NCBI GenBank assembly: GCA_039934375.1
Contig: JBDTMH010000022.1
Location: 1 to 33,833 of the forward strand
From: CAISIP01 sp039934375
GTDB lineage: Bacteria; Pseudomonadota; Gammaproteobacteria; Burkholderiales; Burkholderiaceae_C
Direction of reading: 5' to 3'
Length of the DNA: 33,833 nt
Below are positions 1 to 7,923 of the stretch, in pieces. The notes beneath the pieces are model-generated. The model did not search any database. It was not told the DNA's origin and was given only the letters and a program-made list of their open reading frames with translations. Position numbers and translations under genes: made by a program. Within the stretch, counting starts at the first letter, position 1. Every line of letters starts with the position of its first letter.

Positions 1-1496
1 GCAAGCAGCCGTGGTCGGTCTACCGGCCAGCCATGGTGGTGGGCGACAGCACGACCGGCGAGATGGACAAGATCGACGGCCCCTACTACTTCTTCAAGCT
101 GATCCAGCGCATGCGCCAGTTGCTGCCGCCGTGGTTGCCCTCGGTGGGCCTGGAGGGCGGGCGCATCAACATCGTGCCGGTTGACTTTGTCGTCGATGCG
201 CTGGACACCATCAGCCACAAGAGCGGCATCGGCAAGAAGTGCTTTCACCTGGTCGACCCGGTGGGCTACCGCGTCGGCGACGTGCTCGACATTTTCAGCA
301 AGGCGGCGCACGCGCCGAAGATGAACCTGTTCGTCAATGCAGCACTGCTGGGCTTCATTCCGCGCAGCGTGACCAAGGGCCTGATGGCGCTGTCGCCAGT
401 GCGCCGGGTACGCAACGCAGTCATGAAAGACCTGGGATTGCCCGAGGACATGCTGACGTTCGTCAATTACCCGACCCGGTTCGACTGCCGCGAGACACTG
501 GCGGCGCTCAAGGGCTCGGGTGTCGAGTGCCCGAACCTGAAGGACTATGCCTGGCGCGTCTGGGACTACTGGGAGCGCCACCTCGACCCCGACCTGCACA
601 TCGACCGCAGCTTGCGCGGCACGGTGGCCGGCAAGGTGGTGCTGATCACCGGTGGTTCCTCGGGCATCGGCCTGGCGACCGCGCACAAGTTTGCCGAGGC
701 CGGTGCGACGACCCTCATCTGCGGCCGTGACGTCGACAAGCTCGAGGAGGCCTGCAAGGAAGCGAAGTCGCGCGGTTATGGCTTCGTTGCCTATCCGGTG
801 GACATCGCCGACATGGCCGACTGCGACCGATTCGTGAAGTTGCTGCATGACAACCATGGCGTCGTCGATTTTCTGGTCAACAACGCCGGGCGTTCGATCC
901 GCCGGGCCATCGAGGCAAGCTACGACCGCTTCCATGACTACGAGCGCACGATGCAGCTCAATTACTTTGGCTGCCTGCGCGTGACCATGGGCGTATTGCC
1001 GGCCATGGCGGCCAAAAAGAAGGGCCATGTGGTCAACATCAGCTCGATCGGCGTATTGACCAATGCGCCGCGATTCTCGGCCTACGTGGCCTCCAAGGCC
1101 GCGCTCGACGCCTGGACCCGCTGCGCATCGAGCGAATTCGCCGACCAGGGCATCTCGTTCACCACCATCAACATGCCGCTGGTGCGCACGCCGATGATCG
1201 CGCCCACCGGGCTGTACAACAACGTGCCCACCTTGTCGCCGGAAGAGGCGGCCGACCTGGTGGCGCAGGCCTGCATCTTCAAGCCGGTGCGCATCGCCAC
1301 CCGGCTTGGCATCACCGGCCAGCTCCTGCACGCCCTGCTGCCGCGCGTGGCGCAGATCGCGATGAACACCAGTTTTCGCATGTTCCCGGATTCCAGCGCG
1401 GCCAAAGGTGCCAAGCCGGGCGCAAAGCCGGCGAAGCAGCAGTTGTCAGCGGAGGCGATGGCGATGCAGCAGATGATGCGCGGAATACATTTTTAG
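1..1496 (+). CDS. Two-domain SDR oxidoreductase, C-terminal part (fatty acyl-CoA reductase-like), 5' partial
   Basis: The frame is open from base 3, before the first in-frame ATG at 33, so the gene starts upstream of the window. The first ~190 visible residues are the C-terminal half of an extended-SDR domain (YRP...VVGDS and substrate-binding segments). From about base 620 a complete classical SDR domain follows: the cofactor motif TGGSSGIG near 645-672, an NNAG motif near 880, and the catalytic Tyr/Lys pair YVASK at 1083-1097. The fusion of an extended and a classical SDR resembles the ~660-residue bacterial fatty acyl-CoA/aldehyde reductases (Marinobacter type). That substrate is an inference, and 'SDR family oxidoreductase' is the safe name. 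The C-terminus is Ala/Lys/Met-rich. The gene has no obvious link to polysaccharide synthesis and probably marks the border of the locus. Confidence 0.85.
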   Translation, partial: KQPWSVYRPAMVVGDSTTGEMDKIDGPYYFFKLIQRMRQLLPPWLPSVGLEGGRINIVPVDFVVDALDTISHKSGIGKKCFHLVDPVGYRVGDVLDIFSKAAHAPKMNLFVNAALLGFIPRSVTKGLMALSPVRRVRNAVMKDLGLPEDMLTFVNYPTRFDCRETLAALKGSGVECPNLKDYAWRVWDYWERHLDPDLHIDRSLRGTVAGKVVLITGGSSGIGLATAHKFAEAGATTLICGRDVDKLEEACKEAKSRGYGFVAYPVDIADMADCDRFVKLLHDNHGVVDFLVNNAGRSIRRAIEASYDRFHDYERTMQLNYFGCLRVTMGVLPAMAAKKKGHVVNISSIGVLTNAPRFSAYVASKAALDAWTRCASSEFADQGISFTTINMPLVRTPMIAPTGLYNNVPTLSPEEAADLVAQACIFKPVRIATRLGITGQLLHALLPRVAQIAMNTSFRMFPDSSAAKGAKPGAKPAKQQLSAEAMAMQQMMRGIHF

Positions 1497-1513
1497 GTGG
1501 CGTGCTTAGCCGA

Positions 1514-1559
1514 GCGGGCCGCACGCGACGCGAAACCGCGAGGTGCGCGTGTTGCCCGC
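1514..1559 (+). terminator. Stem-loop after the SDR gene, possible terminator
   Basis: GCGGGC (1514-1519) pairs with GCCCGC (1554-1559), and CACGCG (1522-1527) pairs with CGCGTG (1546-1551). The two 6-bp stems are separated by a 2x2 internal loop. The loop holds a smaller CGCG/CGCG pair (1529-1532 with 1537-1540). The structure begins 18 bases after the stop codon of the SDR gene. There is no run of T after it, so it is not a classical intrinsic terminator. It could aid Rho-dependent ending or protect the mRNA end. Confidence 0.35.
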
Positions 1560-1693
1560 CCGGGGCCTGGCGTAATCGGTGGGATAATCTCGGCACTTAA
1601 AACACAGGAATTTCGCGGTGGTGACCGGCCAACGCGTGGCTGGACAAGGTTTTCCGAGCAGCCTGTGTCGCCATCCACCCATCCAGTTTGAAA

Positions 1694-2755
1694 ATGCGCC
1701 ACTTCCCAGCCCCTATTCTCGATCGCAAGATTCGCTTCGCCCTGGTGGGTTGTGGCCGTATTGCCAAAAATCACTTTGCATCCTTGCGCAAACATGAACA
1801 ACAGGCCGAATTGGTGGACGTATGTGACGTCAACGCCTCGGCGTTGGCGGCGGCTGTGGCCGAGACCGGAGCCAAGGGACATTCCCATCTGAGAGCAATG
1901 TTGGCGCAGACGACGGCCGACATCGTGATCCTGACAACCCCCAGTGGCCTGCATCCGGACCAGGCGATCGAAATCGCAGCCAGTGGGCGTCATGTGATGA
2001 CAGAGAAGCCGATGGCCACGCGCTGGCACGACGGTTTGCGCATGGTCAAGGCCTGCGACGACGCTGCGGTGCGGATGTTCGTCGTCAAGCAGAATCGGCG
2101 CAACGACACCCTGCAACTGCTCAAGCGCGCCGTCGACCAGAACCGGTTTGGCCGTATCTATATGGTGAACATCAACGTGTTCTGGACCCGGCCGCAAGAC
2201 TACTATGACAGTGCCTCCTGGCGTGGCACATGGGAATTCGATGGCGGCGCCTTCATGAACCAGGCCAGCCATTATGTGGACCTGCTGGACTGGATCATCG
2301 GTCCGATTGAAAGCCTGCAGGCCTATACCGGTACGTTGGCGCGCAACATCGAAGTCGAAGACACCGGTGTGGTGAGCGTCAAGTGGCGGTCGGGTGCGCT
2401 GGGTTCGATGAACGTGACGATGTTGACCTATCCGAAAAACCTGGAGGGCAGCATCACGGTTCTGGGCGAGAAGGGTACCGTTCGGGTCGGTGGTGTTGCG
2501 GTCAATGAAATCCAGCATTGGGAGTTCGCCGAGCCGCATGCTGACGACGAAACCATTAAAAGCGCCAACTACGCCACGACCTCGGTGTACGGTTTTGGCC
2601 ATCCGCTGTACTACCACAACGTGATCCAGGTGCTGCGTGGCGAGGCCGAGCCCGAGACTGACGGGCGTGAAGGTCTGAAGTCGCTGGAGACGTTGATTGC
2701 GATGTACTTGTCGGCGCGTGATGGCAAGCGCATCGCTTTGCCACTGGATTATTGA
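1694..2755 (+). CDS. wbpB: UDP-N-acetylglucosaminuronate 3-dehydrogenase, Gfo/Idh/MocA family (WbpB/WlbA-like)
   Basis: The product (353 aa) is a cytoplasmic NAD-dependent oxidoreductase. WbpB/WlbA enzymes oxidise C3 of UDP-GlcNAcA so the next enzymes can place an amino group there. The sequence shows an N-terminal Rossmann fold (LVGCGRIA, residues 17-24), the family EKP motif (104-106), and GG-x4-Q-x2-H-x2-DLL (184-198) with the probable catalytic His. The ATG at 1694 is chosen; an in-frame TTG at 1688 would add only two residues, and neither has a clear Shine-Dalgarno. The gene is followed after 2 bases by wbpD and then wbpE, the same order as in Bordetella wlbABC, which makes the specific assignment firm. 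The UDP-GlcNAc 6-dehydrogenase that supplies the substrate is not in the window. Confidence 0.88.
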   Translation: MRHFPAPILDRKIRFALVGCGRIAKNHFASLRKHEQQAELVDVCDVNASALAAAVAETGAKGHSHLRAMLAQTTADIVILTTPSGLHPDQAIEIAASGRHVMTEKPMATRWHDGLRMVKACDDAAVRMFVVKQNRRNDTLQLLKRAVDQNRFGRIYMVNINVFWTRPQDYYDSASWRGTWEFDGGAFMNQASHYVDLLDWIIGPIESLQAYTGTLARNIEVEDTGVVSVKWRSGALGSMNVTMLTYPKNLEGSITVLGEKGTVRVGGVAVNEIQHWEFAEPHADDETIKSANYATTSVYGFGHPLYYHNVIQVLRGEAEPETDGREGLKSLETLIAMYLSARDGKRIALPLDY

Positions 2756-2757
2756 GC

Positions 2758-3351
2758 ATGGCCGCGGTGATTCATGCCACGGCCATTGTGGATGCCGGTG
2801 CGCAGATCGGTGAAGATTCCCGTATCTGGCATTGGGTGCACGTCAGTGGGCAGGCGCGCATCGGTGCGCGCTGTTCGTTGGGACAGGGCGTATACGTCGG
2901 CAACGATGTCGTGATCGGTGACAACGTCAAAATCCAGAACAACGTTTCGGTCTACGATGCTGTGACGCTGCAAGACGACGTGTTTTGCGGGCCGAGCATG
3001 GTGTTCACCAATGTCTACAACCCGCGTGCGGCAGTCACGCGCAAGGACGAATATCGGCGTACGCTGGTGCGCCGTGGCGCAACCTTGGGCGCCAACTGCA
3101 CGATCGTGTGTGGCACGACGATAGGCGCCTATGCGTTTGTCGGTGCTGGTGCGGTCGTCAACAAGGATGTACCCGATTTCGCGCTGATGGTCGGGGTTCC
3201 GGCGCGGCAAGTGGGTTGGATGAGTCGATTCGGCGAGCGCCTTGCGTTGCCGCTCGAGGGCAATGGCGAAGCACAATGTCCACATACCGATGACCGTTAC
3301 ACGCTGCAGAGCGGCGTGTGCAAATTGCAACAACAAGGGGAAACTGAATGA
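2758..3351 (+). CDS. wbpD: UDP-2-acetamido-3-amino-2,3-dideoxy-glucuronate N-acetyltransferase (WbpD/WlbB-like)
   Basis: The product (197 aa) is a left-handed beta-helix acyltransferase. Hexapeptide-type repeats run from about residue 3 to 150 (IHATAIVDAGAQIG, ARIGARCSLGQGVYVG, VVIGDNVKIQNN), and a loop with FTNVYNPRAAV interrupts them around residue 85, as in WbpD/WlbB. These trimeric enzymes use acetyl-CoA to acetylate the 3-amino group made by the aminotransferase encoded next. The ATG at 2758 is chosen because an in-frame TTG at 2752 overlaps the stop of wbpB. The last ~35 residues are a less conserved tail. The stop overlaps the next start (ATGA at 3348), so the two are translationally coupled. 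Confidence 0.9.
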   Translation: MAAVIHATAIVDAGAQIGEDSRIWHWVHVSGQARIGARCSLGQGVYVGNDVVIGDNVKIQNNVSVYDAVTLQDDVFCGPSMVFTNVYNPRAAVTRKDEYRRTLVRRGATLGANCTIVCGTTIGAYAFVGAGAVVNKDVPDFALMVGVPARQVGWMSRFGERLALPLEGNGEAQCPHTDDRYTLQSGVCKLQQQGETE

Positions 3352-4511
3352 GTGCCGTATTGAAAGACGTTGCGAGCTTGCCCAAGCTGGACTTCATCGA
3401 TCTCAAAACCCAGTACCGGGCACTGAAGCTGAGCGTGGATGCTCGCATCCAGAAAGTGCTCGATCACGGGCAATACATCATGGGGCCGGAGGTCGCGGAG
3501 CTTGAACAGCGTCTGACAGCATATGTCGGGGCGCGGCATTGCATCACTTGCGCGTCGGGAACCGAGGCTTTGCTGATCTCGCTGATGGCACTCGGAATTG
3601 GTCCGGGGGACGAGGTCATCACCTCACCATTCACTTTCGCCGCCACGGCCGAGATGATCGTGCTTGCCGGTGCGACGCCAGTCTATGTGGACATCGAGCG
3701 CGAGACCTGCCTGATGGACGCCGCCCTGGTCGAAGCCAAGATCACGCCACGTACCAAGGCCATCATGCCGGTATCACTGTATGGGCAGGTCTGCGACATG
3801 GCCGCCATCAATGCACTGGCGGCGCGCCATGGCAACATCGCCGTCATCGAAGATGCGGCCCAGAGTTTCGGCGCAACTTACTGGGGTGGCGATGGCAGTC
3901 GTCGCAAGAGTTGCGATCTGTCCACCATCGGTTGCACCAGCTTCTTCCCGAGCAAGCCACTGGGTTGTTATGGGGACGGAGGCGCCATCTTCACCAATGA
4001 CGATGCGCTGGCCAAGGTCATGCGTGAAGTGCGCACCCACGGGCAGGAACGCCGTTATTACCATACCCGCATCGGTGTGGGTGGACGCATGGACACGATT
4101 CAGTGCGCGGTCGTGTTGGCCAAGATGGAGCGGTTCGAGTGGGAGGTGCAGCAGCGACTGGAACTGGGTCGTATGTACCAGCAGAAGCTGGAAGCGGCTC
4201 AACTGCCGGTGGACCTGGTGCAGGTGCTACCAGACCGCGACAGCGTGTTTGCGCAGTTCACCGTTTTCGTCGAGAACCGTGCCGCAGTGCAAAAGCGCAT
4301 GCAGGACCTGGGTGTCCCGACCGCAGTGCATTACCCGATCTCGCTGAACCGCCAACCGGCCTACCGGAACGACGCGTCTGCGGCCGAGACGGTGCATAGT
4401 CACTGGGCGGGCGAACGTGTCATGAGCTTGCCGTTCAGTCCCGACCTGACGCAGGCGCAAATGGATCGCGTGGTGGCCGCATTGCGCGACGCGGTGACAC
4501 CAGCCGATTAG
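3348..4511 (+). CDS. wbpE: UDP-2-acetamido-2-deoxy-3-oxo-glucuronate aminotransferase, DegT/DnrJ/EryC1/StrS family (WbpE/WlbC-like)
   Basis: The product (387 aa, normal length) is a PLP-dependent sugar aminotransferase that places an amino group on C3 of the keto-sugar made by WbpB. Visible motifs are the cofactor-binding GTEAL (71-75), EDAAQSFGA (168-176) with the Asp that contacts the PLP nitrogen, and FFPSKPLGCYGDGG (199-212) with Lys203 as the Schiff-base lysine. A good Shine-Dalgarno AGGGG at 3336-3340 lies 7 bases before the ATG, which itself overlaps the stop of wbpD. The wbpB-wbpD-wbpE order supports the role over other DegT functions. A second member of the family is encoded at 11372; the two share the RTKAIMPV segment. 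Confidence 0.9.
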   Translation: MSAVLKDVASLPKLDFIDLKTQYRALKLSVDARIQKVLDHGQYIMGPEVAELEQRLTAYVGARHCITCASGTEALLISLMALGIGPGDEVITSPFTFAATAEMIVLAGATPVYVDIERETCLMDAALVEAKITPRTKAIMPVSLYGQVCDMAAINALAARHGNIAVIEDAAQSFGATYWGGDGSRRKSCDLSTIGCTSFFPSKPLGCYGDGGAIFTNDDALAKVMREVRTHGQERRYYHTRIGVGGRMDTIQCAVVLAKMERFEWEVQQRLELGRMYQQKLEAAQLPVDLVQVLPDRDSVFAQFTVFVENRAAVQKRMQDLGVPTAVHYPISLNRQPAYRNDASAAETVHSHWAGERVMSLPFSPDLTQAQMDRVVAALRDAVTPAD

Positions 4512-4532
4512 GCGCCAGCGGCGCATCGACAC

Positions 4533-6551
4533 TTGAGTGCCGGTCCATATCGCTCCGATATTGACGGCCTGCGGGCGCTGGCGGTACTGCCGGTTGTCCT
4601 GTTTCATGTAGACCCGTCACGAATGCCCGGGGGATTCCTGGGTGTCGACATATTCTTTGTCATCTCCGGCTACCTGATTTCGTTGCTGCTGTATCGCGAA
4701 CACGCAACTGGCGGGATCAGCCTGGCGGGCTTTTATCGTCGACGCATACGAAGGCTGTTTCCAGCGCTGATCGTCGTGTTGTTGGCCACGTTGGCGCTAG
4801 GTTATTTTGCCTTGTGGCCAGCCGAATATATCGAGCTGGGAAGGCAGGCTCAGGCCGCGATCTTCTTCCTGCTGAACTTCAAACTGATCAGTGAGACAGG
4901 CTACTTCGACGTGGCGTCGTTCAACAAGCCGCTGATGCATTTGTGGTCCTTGTCGGTCGAAGAGCAGTTTTACCTGGCCTGGCCGGTGCTGCTGATGCTG
5001 ACGTACCGATTGCGGGTGAAGCTGGCTTGGGCGCTGATTTTTTGCGCAACCCTGTCGCTGGCTTACGCGATCTGGCGTGCGACCCGCAATCTCGACGCGG
5101 TGTACTACGACCCGCTGGCCCGTTTCTGGGAACTGCTGGTGGGCGCCATCGTGGCATACCTGCACTTTACGCGGGCTGCGACTCGATGCCCGTTGGCCAT
5201 GCGCAGCGTGCTGTTGCAACACGCGGCTTCCTGGATCGGGTTATTGCTGATCGTGACCGCCATGCTGTTTTTCAACCGGTCAATTCCGCATCCCGGCGCG
5301 GCCACGTTGTGGCCCGTGCTGGGCGCGGCGCTGGTGATTGCCTGCGGTCCCGAGGCCGGGGCGAATCGACTGTTGGCCTGGCGGCCGCTGGTGCTGGTCG
5401 GCCTGATCAGTTATCCCCTGTACCTTTGGCACTGGCCCATGTTGTCGTTTGTGCGCATCATGGAGTTCGGCGATCCGGATGCAATATTTTTATGGCTGGC
5501 GGCAATTCTGTCGATCGTATTCGCGGGGCTGACTTATCGCTGGATCGAGTTGCCGATCCGTCGTGCGACGGGCCGCGGCCGCGTCTGGCAGTTCCTGGCG
5601 GGCGCAATGATCGTCCCGGTGCTGGTGTCCATTGTGATTGTCGACGGCGGCGGAGCGCCTGATCGGTCGGCGCTGCGGGATGTCCGTGGTGGCGTGGCGG
5701 AGCTCACGCGCGCACCTGCGCAGGATGCGAGCTGTCTTGCGCTTTTTCCGAGTGGGTCGGCGCCAGTCTATTGCCGCCAGCGCATGCCCGGTGAGCGGAT
5801 GATCGCCATCATTGGCGACTCGCATGCGCATGCGGTGTTCCCGGGCGTCGCCGAGTTGGCCGCGCAAAAAGGGTACGGAACTTTGTTGCTGGCCAATTCC
5901 GGTTGTCCACCGTTTGTCGGTACCACTTGGGGACGCACCGACACGGCGCGAGAGCAATGCGTCAGGAATATCGACCGCATCGTGCAAGCGATTCTGGGCG
6001 ATCGCCGCGTAGCCAGTGTGCTGATCGTCTCGCGTGGACCGATCTACATCAGTGGCACCGGCTTCGGGCCGGCAGAGCAAGACTACAACACGCCGCCAAT
6101 TGCTTTTGACAGGCCGTCGGGCAAAACGGCGCCGGTTCTTGCCTCCGACGCGTTCACTCAGGGTTTGTTGAATACGGTGCGGCAGATCCAGCAACGTGGC
6201 GACCGCGTCGCCTACCTGCTTCAGGTGCCGGAGCTGGGGCTGGCACCCCGCAACTGTCTGGCGCGACCACTGTCTTTTACATCACGCCTGGGGCCATGTG
6301 ATGTTCCGTACGCCGTCTATGTCGCGCGGATGCGCGACTATCGCAACCTGATGCAGGGACTCGTGGCCAAGGCGCCCGGTTTGCGGCTGATTGATGTGGA
6401 GCCGGACTTCTGCAGTCGAAGGTTCTGCTCGGGCATGCAAAAACAACAACTTCTTTACGTAGATGACAATCACCTGGGCCTGAACGGTTCGCGCCTCGTA
6501 GCGCCGCAGATATTGGCGCAACTGTTGCCGGATAAGGCGCCTGGGCATTAG
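4533..6551 (+). CDS. Acyltransferase-3/SGNH fusion, probable polysaccharide O-acetyltransferase (OafA-like)
   Basis: The product (672 aa) is an inner-membrane O-acyltransferase. Residues ~1-350 form an acyltransferase-3 domain with about ten hydrophobic helices; it begins YRSDIDGLRALAVLPV and carries the conserved His of FHVD and the FLGVDIFFVISGY motif. A linker leads to a periplasmic SGNH domain from about residue 400 with GDSHAH (428-433) and the catalytic DDNH (644-647). Known proteins of this build O-acetylate LPS or capsule sugars. The start is a TTG at 4533, fixed by the typical family N-terminus (no in-frame ATG nearby), with no strong Shine-Dalgarno. It lies 21 bases after wbpE, so it is probably in the same transcript. 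The acceptor sugar cannot be read from the sequence. Confidence 0.88.
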   Translation: MSAGPYRSDIDGLRALAVLPVVLFHVDPSRMPGGFLGVDIFFVISGYLISLLLYREHATGGISLAGFYRRRIRRLFPALIVVLLATLALGYFALWPAEYIELGRQAQAAIFFLLNFKLISETGYFDVASFNKPLMHLWSLSVEEQFYLAWPVLLMLTYRLRVKLAWALIFCATLSLAYAIWRATRNLDAVYYDPLARFWELLVGAIVAYLHFTRAATRCPLAMRSVLLQHAASWIGLLLIVTAMLFFNRSIPHPGAATLWPVLGAALVIACGPEAGANRLLAWRPLVLVGLISYPLYLWHWPMLSFVRIMEFGDPDAIFLWLAAILSIVFAGLTYRWIELPIRRATGRGRVWQFLAGAMIVPVLVSIVIVDGGGAPDRSALRDVRGGVAELTRAPAQDASCLALFPSGSAPVYCRQRMPGERMIAIIGDSHAHAVFPGVAELAAQKGYGTLLLANSGCPPFVGTTWGRTDTAREQCVRNIDRIVQAILGDRRVASVLIVSRGPIYISGTGFGPAEQDYNTPPIAFDRPSGKTAPVLASDAFTQGLLNTVRQIQQRGDRVAYLLQVPELGLAPRNCLARPLSFTSRLGPCDVPYAVYVARMRDYRNLMQGLVAKAPGLRLIDVEPDFCSRRFCSGMQKQQLLYVDDNHLGLNGSRLVAPQILAQLLPDKAPGH

Positions 6552-7004
6552 CTTCGCGCCGTGGGCTGGAGCAGTTCGCCCGAGTCAAAGTAGCACGTGG
6601 TGGCGATGCGCTCACTATCCGGTGGCTTGTTTTTGCGGGCGGCTTGCAGATGGTGTGTGCCGTTCTGGTGGCCCGTGGTGGATAATTCTGCGGTGCAGAT
6701 CGTGGGCTTGCGGTGCTGGTTTGGTCGCGCCGGACTTGGACGGAGATTTGATGAAGATGCGACGACTTGCCGTGCCGGCGATCAGGAGTACCTGTGCGAC
6801 TTCGGGGTCTTGGGCGGTTTGGCCAGGTACGGCGGCGGTTCCGGATTCAGTGGCTTCATTGTGCGTTGCGCCAGACGGTCGTGCAAGGCAAACGGTTGGT
6901 CGATCTGCGTCAGTGGTCATGGGTTCCAGTGCGCGTCGCGGGTCGATCTGTCGTCCGTCCGGGCAGACGCTGCCGGCTCTGCGGTACACCAGACGCGGCA
7001 CTGC
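6552..7004. other. Gene-poor 453-base gap
   Basis: This is the longest stretch without a convincing gene in an otherwise tightly packed locus. The frame of the next gene is open here, but its translation is Cys/Arg/Gly-rich with no membrane or domain character. An 85-codon frame (6751-7008) has ATG after GGAG (6742-6745) and ends in GTGA overlapping the next start. However, a hand count gives third-position GC (~60%) lower than second-position GC (~70%), which is not coding-like. A GATAAT hexamer at 6682-6687 resembles a -10 box but lacks a well-spaced -35. The gap may be a regulatory leader or the remains of a decayed gene. Confidence 0.5.
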
Positions 7005-7913
7005 GTGAAGCTGCGATTTGTGCTTGTCGCATACGGCGCGGCAGGGGTCTCGTTCCTGATGTCCTTGCTTCGCGACTATGTGGTGATCAACTTCTCGGCG
7101 CAGAGCCAGTCGTTTTTCCAGTTGCTCTATGTGGTGTCGATGGCCGCTGGATTTGGCGTGAATGCCATTGCCTTGGGAAGCGGCAGGCTCGGTAGGCAGG
7201 GACTTGCGATGCTGGCCTTGCTCGGCGCGATTTTGATTGGCGCGTTGCTGCCTGTGGAGACCAGGTCGCCCTTCGTGTTTGTAGTGTTGATGGCTATCTT
7301 GCTGATGTGGATAGCGGGGGCGCACTGGTCGCGCGGCTTGATCGAGCGGGGCTGGATCTTCTGCGGGCGCATCCGGGAGGCTGTCGCGTCATTCGTGCTG
7401 GCCGTGCTGGTCTTCGCCGGGCTTGGCGTGGAAGTTTCGTTCCTGCTGGGCGTTGCGGCAGGTGGCCTCTTCGCGGGGCTCATGTGGCGGCACGTTCAGA
7501 TGGCGCATCCATCCGCGACCCACGAGGGAGCGGACAAGTCCAAGACCAGTCTCAAGCGCCTGATGCAGAATATTCTGTTGACCAACGTCGCCACGTCCGC
7601 CATCACGTATTGGGCCTTGGTGCAAACCGGGCAAGCGGGCACGGTGTTTGGCATTGAGGTGTCCACTGCTGTACGGTTTTCCATGTATATCTACCAGGTG
7701 TTGACAATTGGCTCGATCGTCCTGGTTTCCTCTACCGCGCGCTTGATGCGTGACCGGCATGTGGTTGTGCTGGCCTTTGCTGCGGGCGGACTTTTCCTTG
7801 TTGCCCTTATCCTGCCGCTGCAGGCCAAATTGCTTTTGTTGCCTTTGTGTGCCGCCACCCTGCACTATGGTGTTGTGCTTCACCTGCAGCAACTAGACTT
7901 GGTTCGCCATTGA
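7005..7913 (+). CDS. Polytopic membrane protein, candidate short O-unit flippase (MVF/Wzx-like)
   Basis: The product is about 302 aa with roughly nine or ten hydrophobic helices. Its start, with SLLRDYVVINFSAQSQSFFQLLY after the first helix, recalls the first two helices of MurJ/Wzx-type flippases. The position directly before a polymerase-like gene also fits a lipid-linked repeat-unit flippase. It is short for Wzx (usually 400-480 aa and 12-14 helices), so it may be a divergent, truncated or different transporter. The GTG at 7005 is chosen because hydrophobic, family-like sequence begins there; the upstream in-frame extension looks non-coding. The stop is 10 bases before the next start. Function is inferred only. 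Confidence 0.55.
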   Translation: MKLRFVLVAYGAAGVSFLMSLLRDYVVINFSAQSQSFFQLLYVVSMAAGFGVNAIALGSGRLGRQGLAMLALLGAILIGALLPVETRSPFVFVVLMAILLMWIAGAHWSRGLIERGWIFCGRIREAVASFVLAVLVFAGLGVEVSFLLGVAAGGLFAGLMWRHVQMAHPSATHEGADKSKTSLKRLMQNILLTNVATSAITYWALVQTGQAGTVFGIEVSTAVRFSMYIYQVLTIGSIVLVSSTARLMRDRHVVVLAFAAGGLFLVALILPLQAKLLLLPLCAATLHYGVVLHLQQLDLVRH

Positions 7914-7923
7914 GACTGGCCAA

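Noticed and set aside
1583..1588. GATAAT box upstream of wbpB as a promoter
   Set aside because: TTGCCC at 1552-1557 is 25 bases away, too far for a sigma-70 pair; no better -35 seen. A promoter in this gap is likely but was not placed.
1493..2617. Long open frame on the minus strand opposite wbpB
   Set aside because: It is antisense to a clear Gfo/Idh/MocA gene, and its His/Arg/Gln-rich translation is typical of a high-GC shadow.
3750..3772. 23-base sequence repeated exactly at 11756-11778
   Set aside because: Both copies encode the same conserved segment (RTKAIMPV) of the two DegT aminotransferases, so it is paralogy and not a separate repeat element.
6597..7004. In-frame N-terminal extension of the flippase-like protein
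   Set aside because: The translation is Cys/Arg/Gly-rich, has no membrane helices and no family likeness. Hydrophobic, flippase-like sequence starts at GTG 7005.
6751..7008. 85-codon frame with GGAG before ATG and a GTGA overlap with the next gene
   Set aside because: Hand-counted codon-position GC is not coding-like (third lower than second), and the product is Arg/Ser-rich with no recognisable motif. Described in the gap entry instead.
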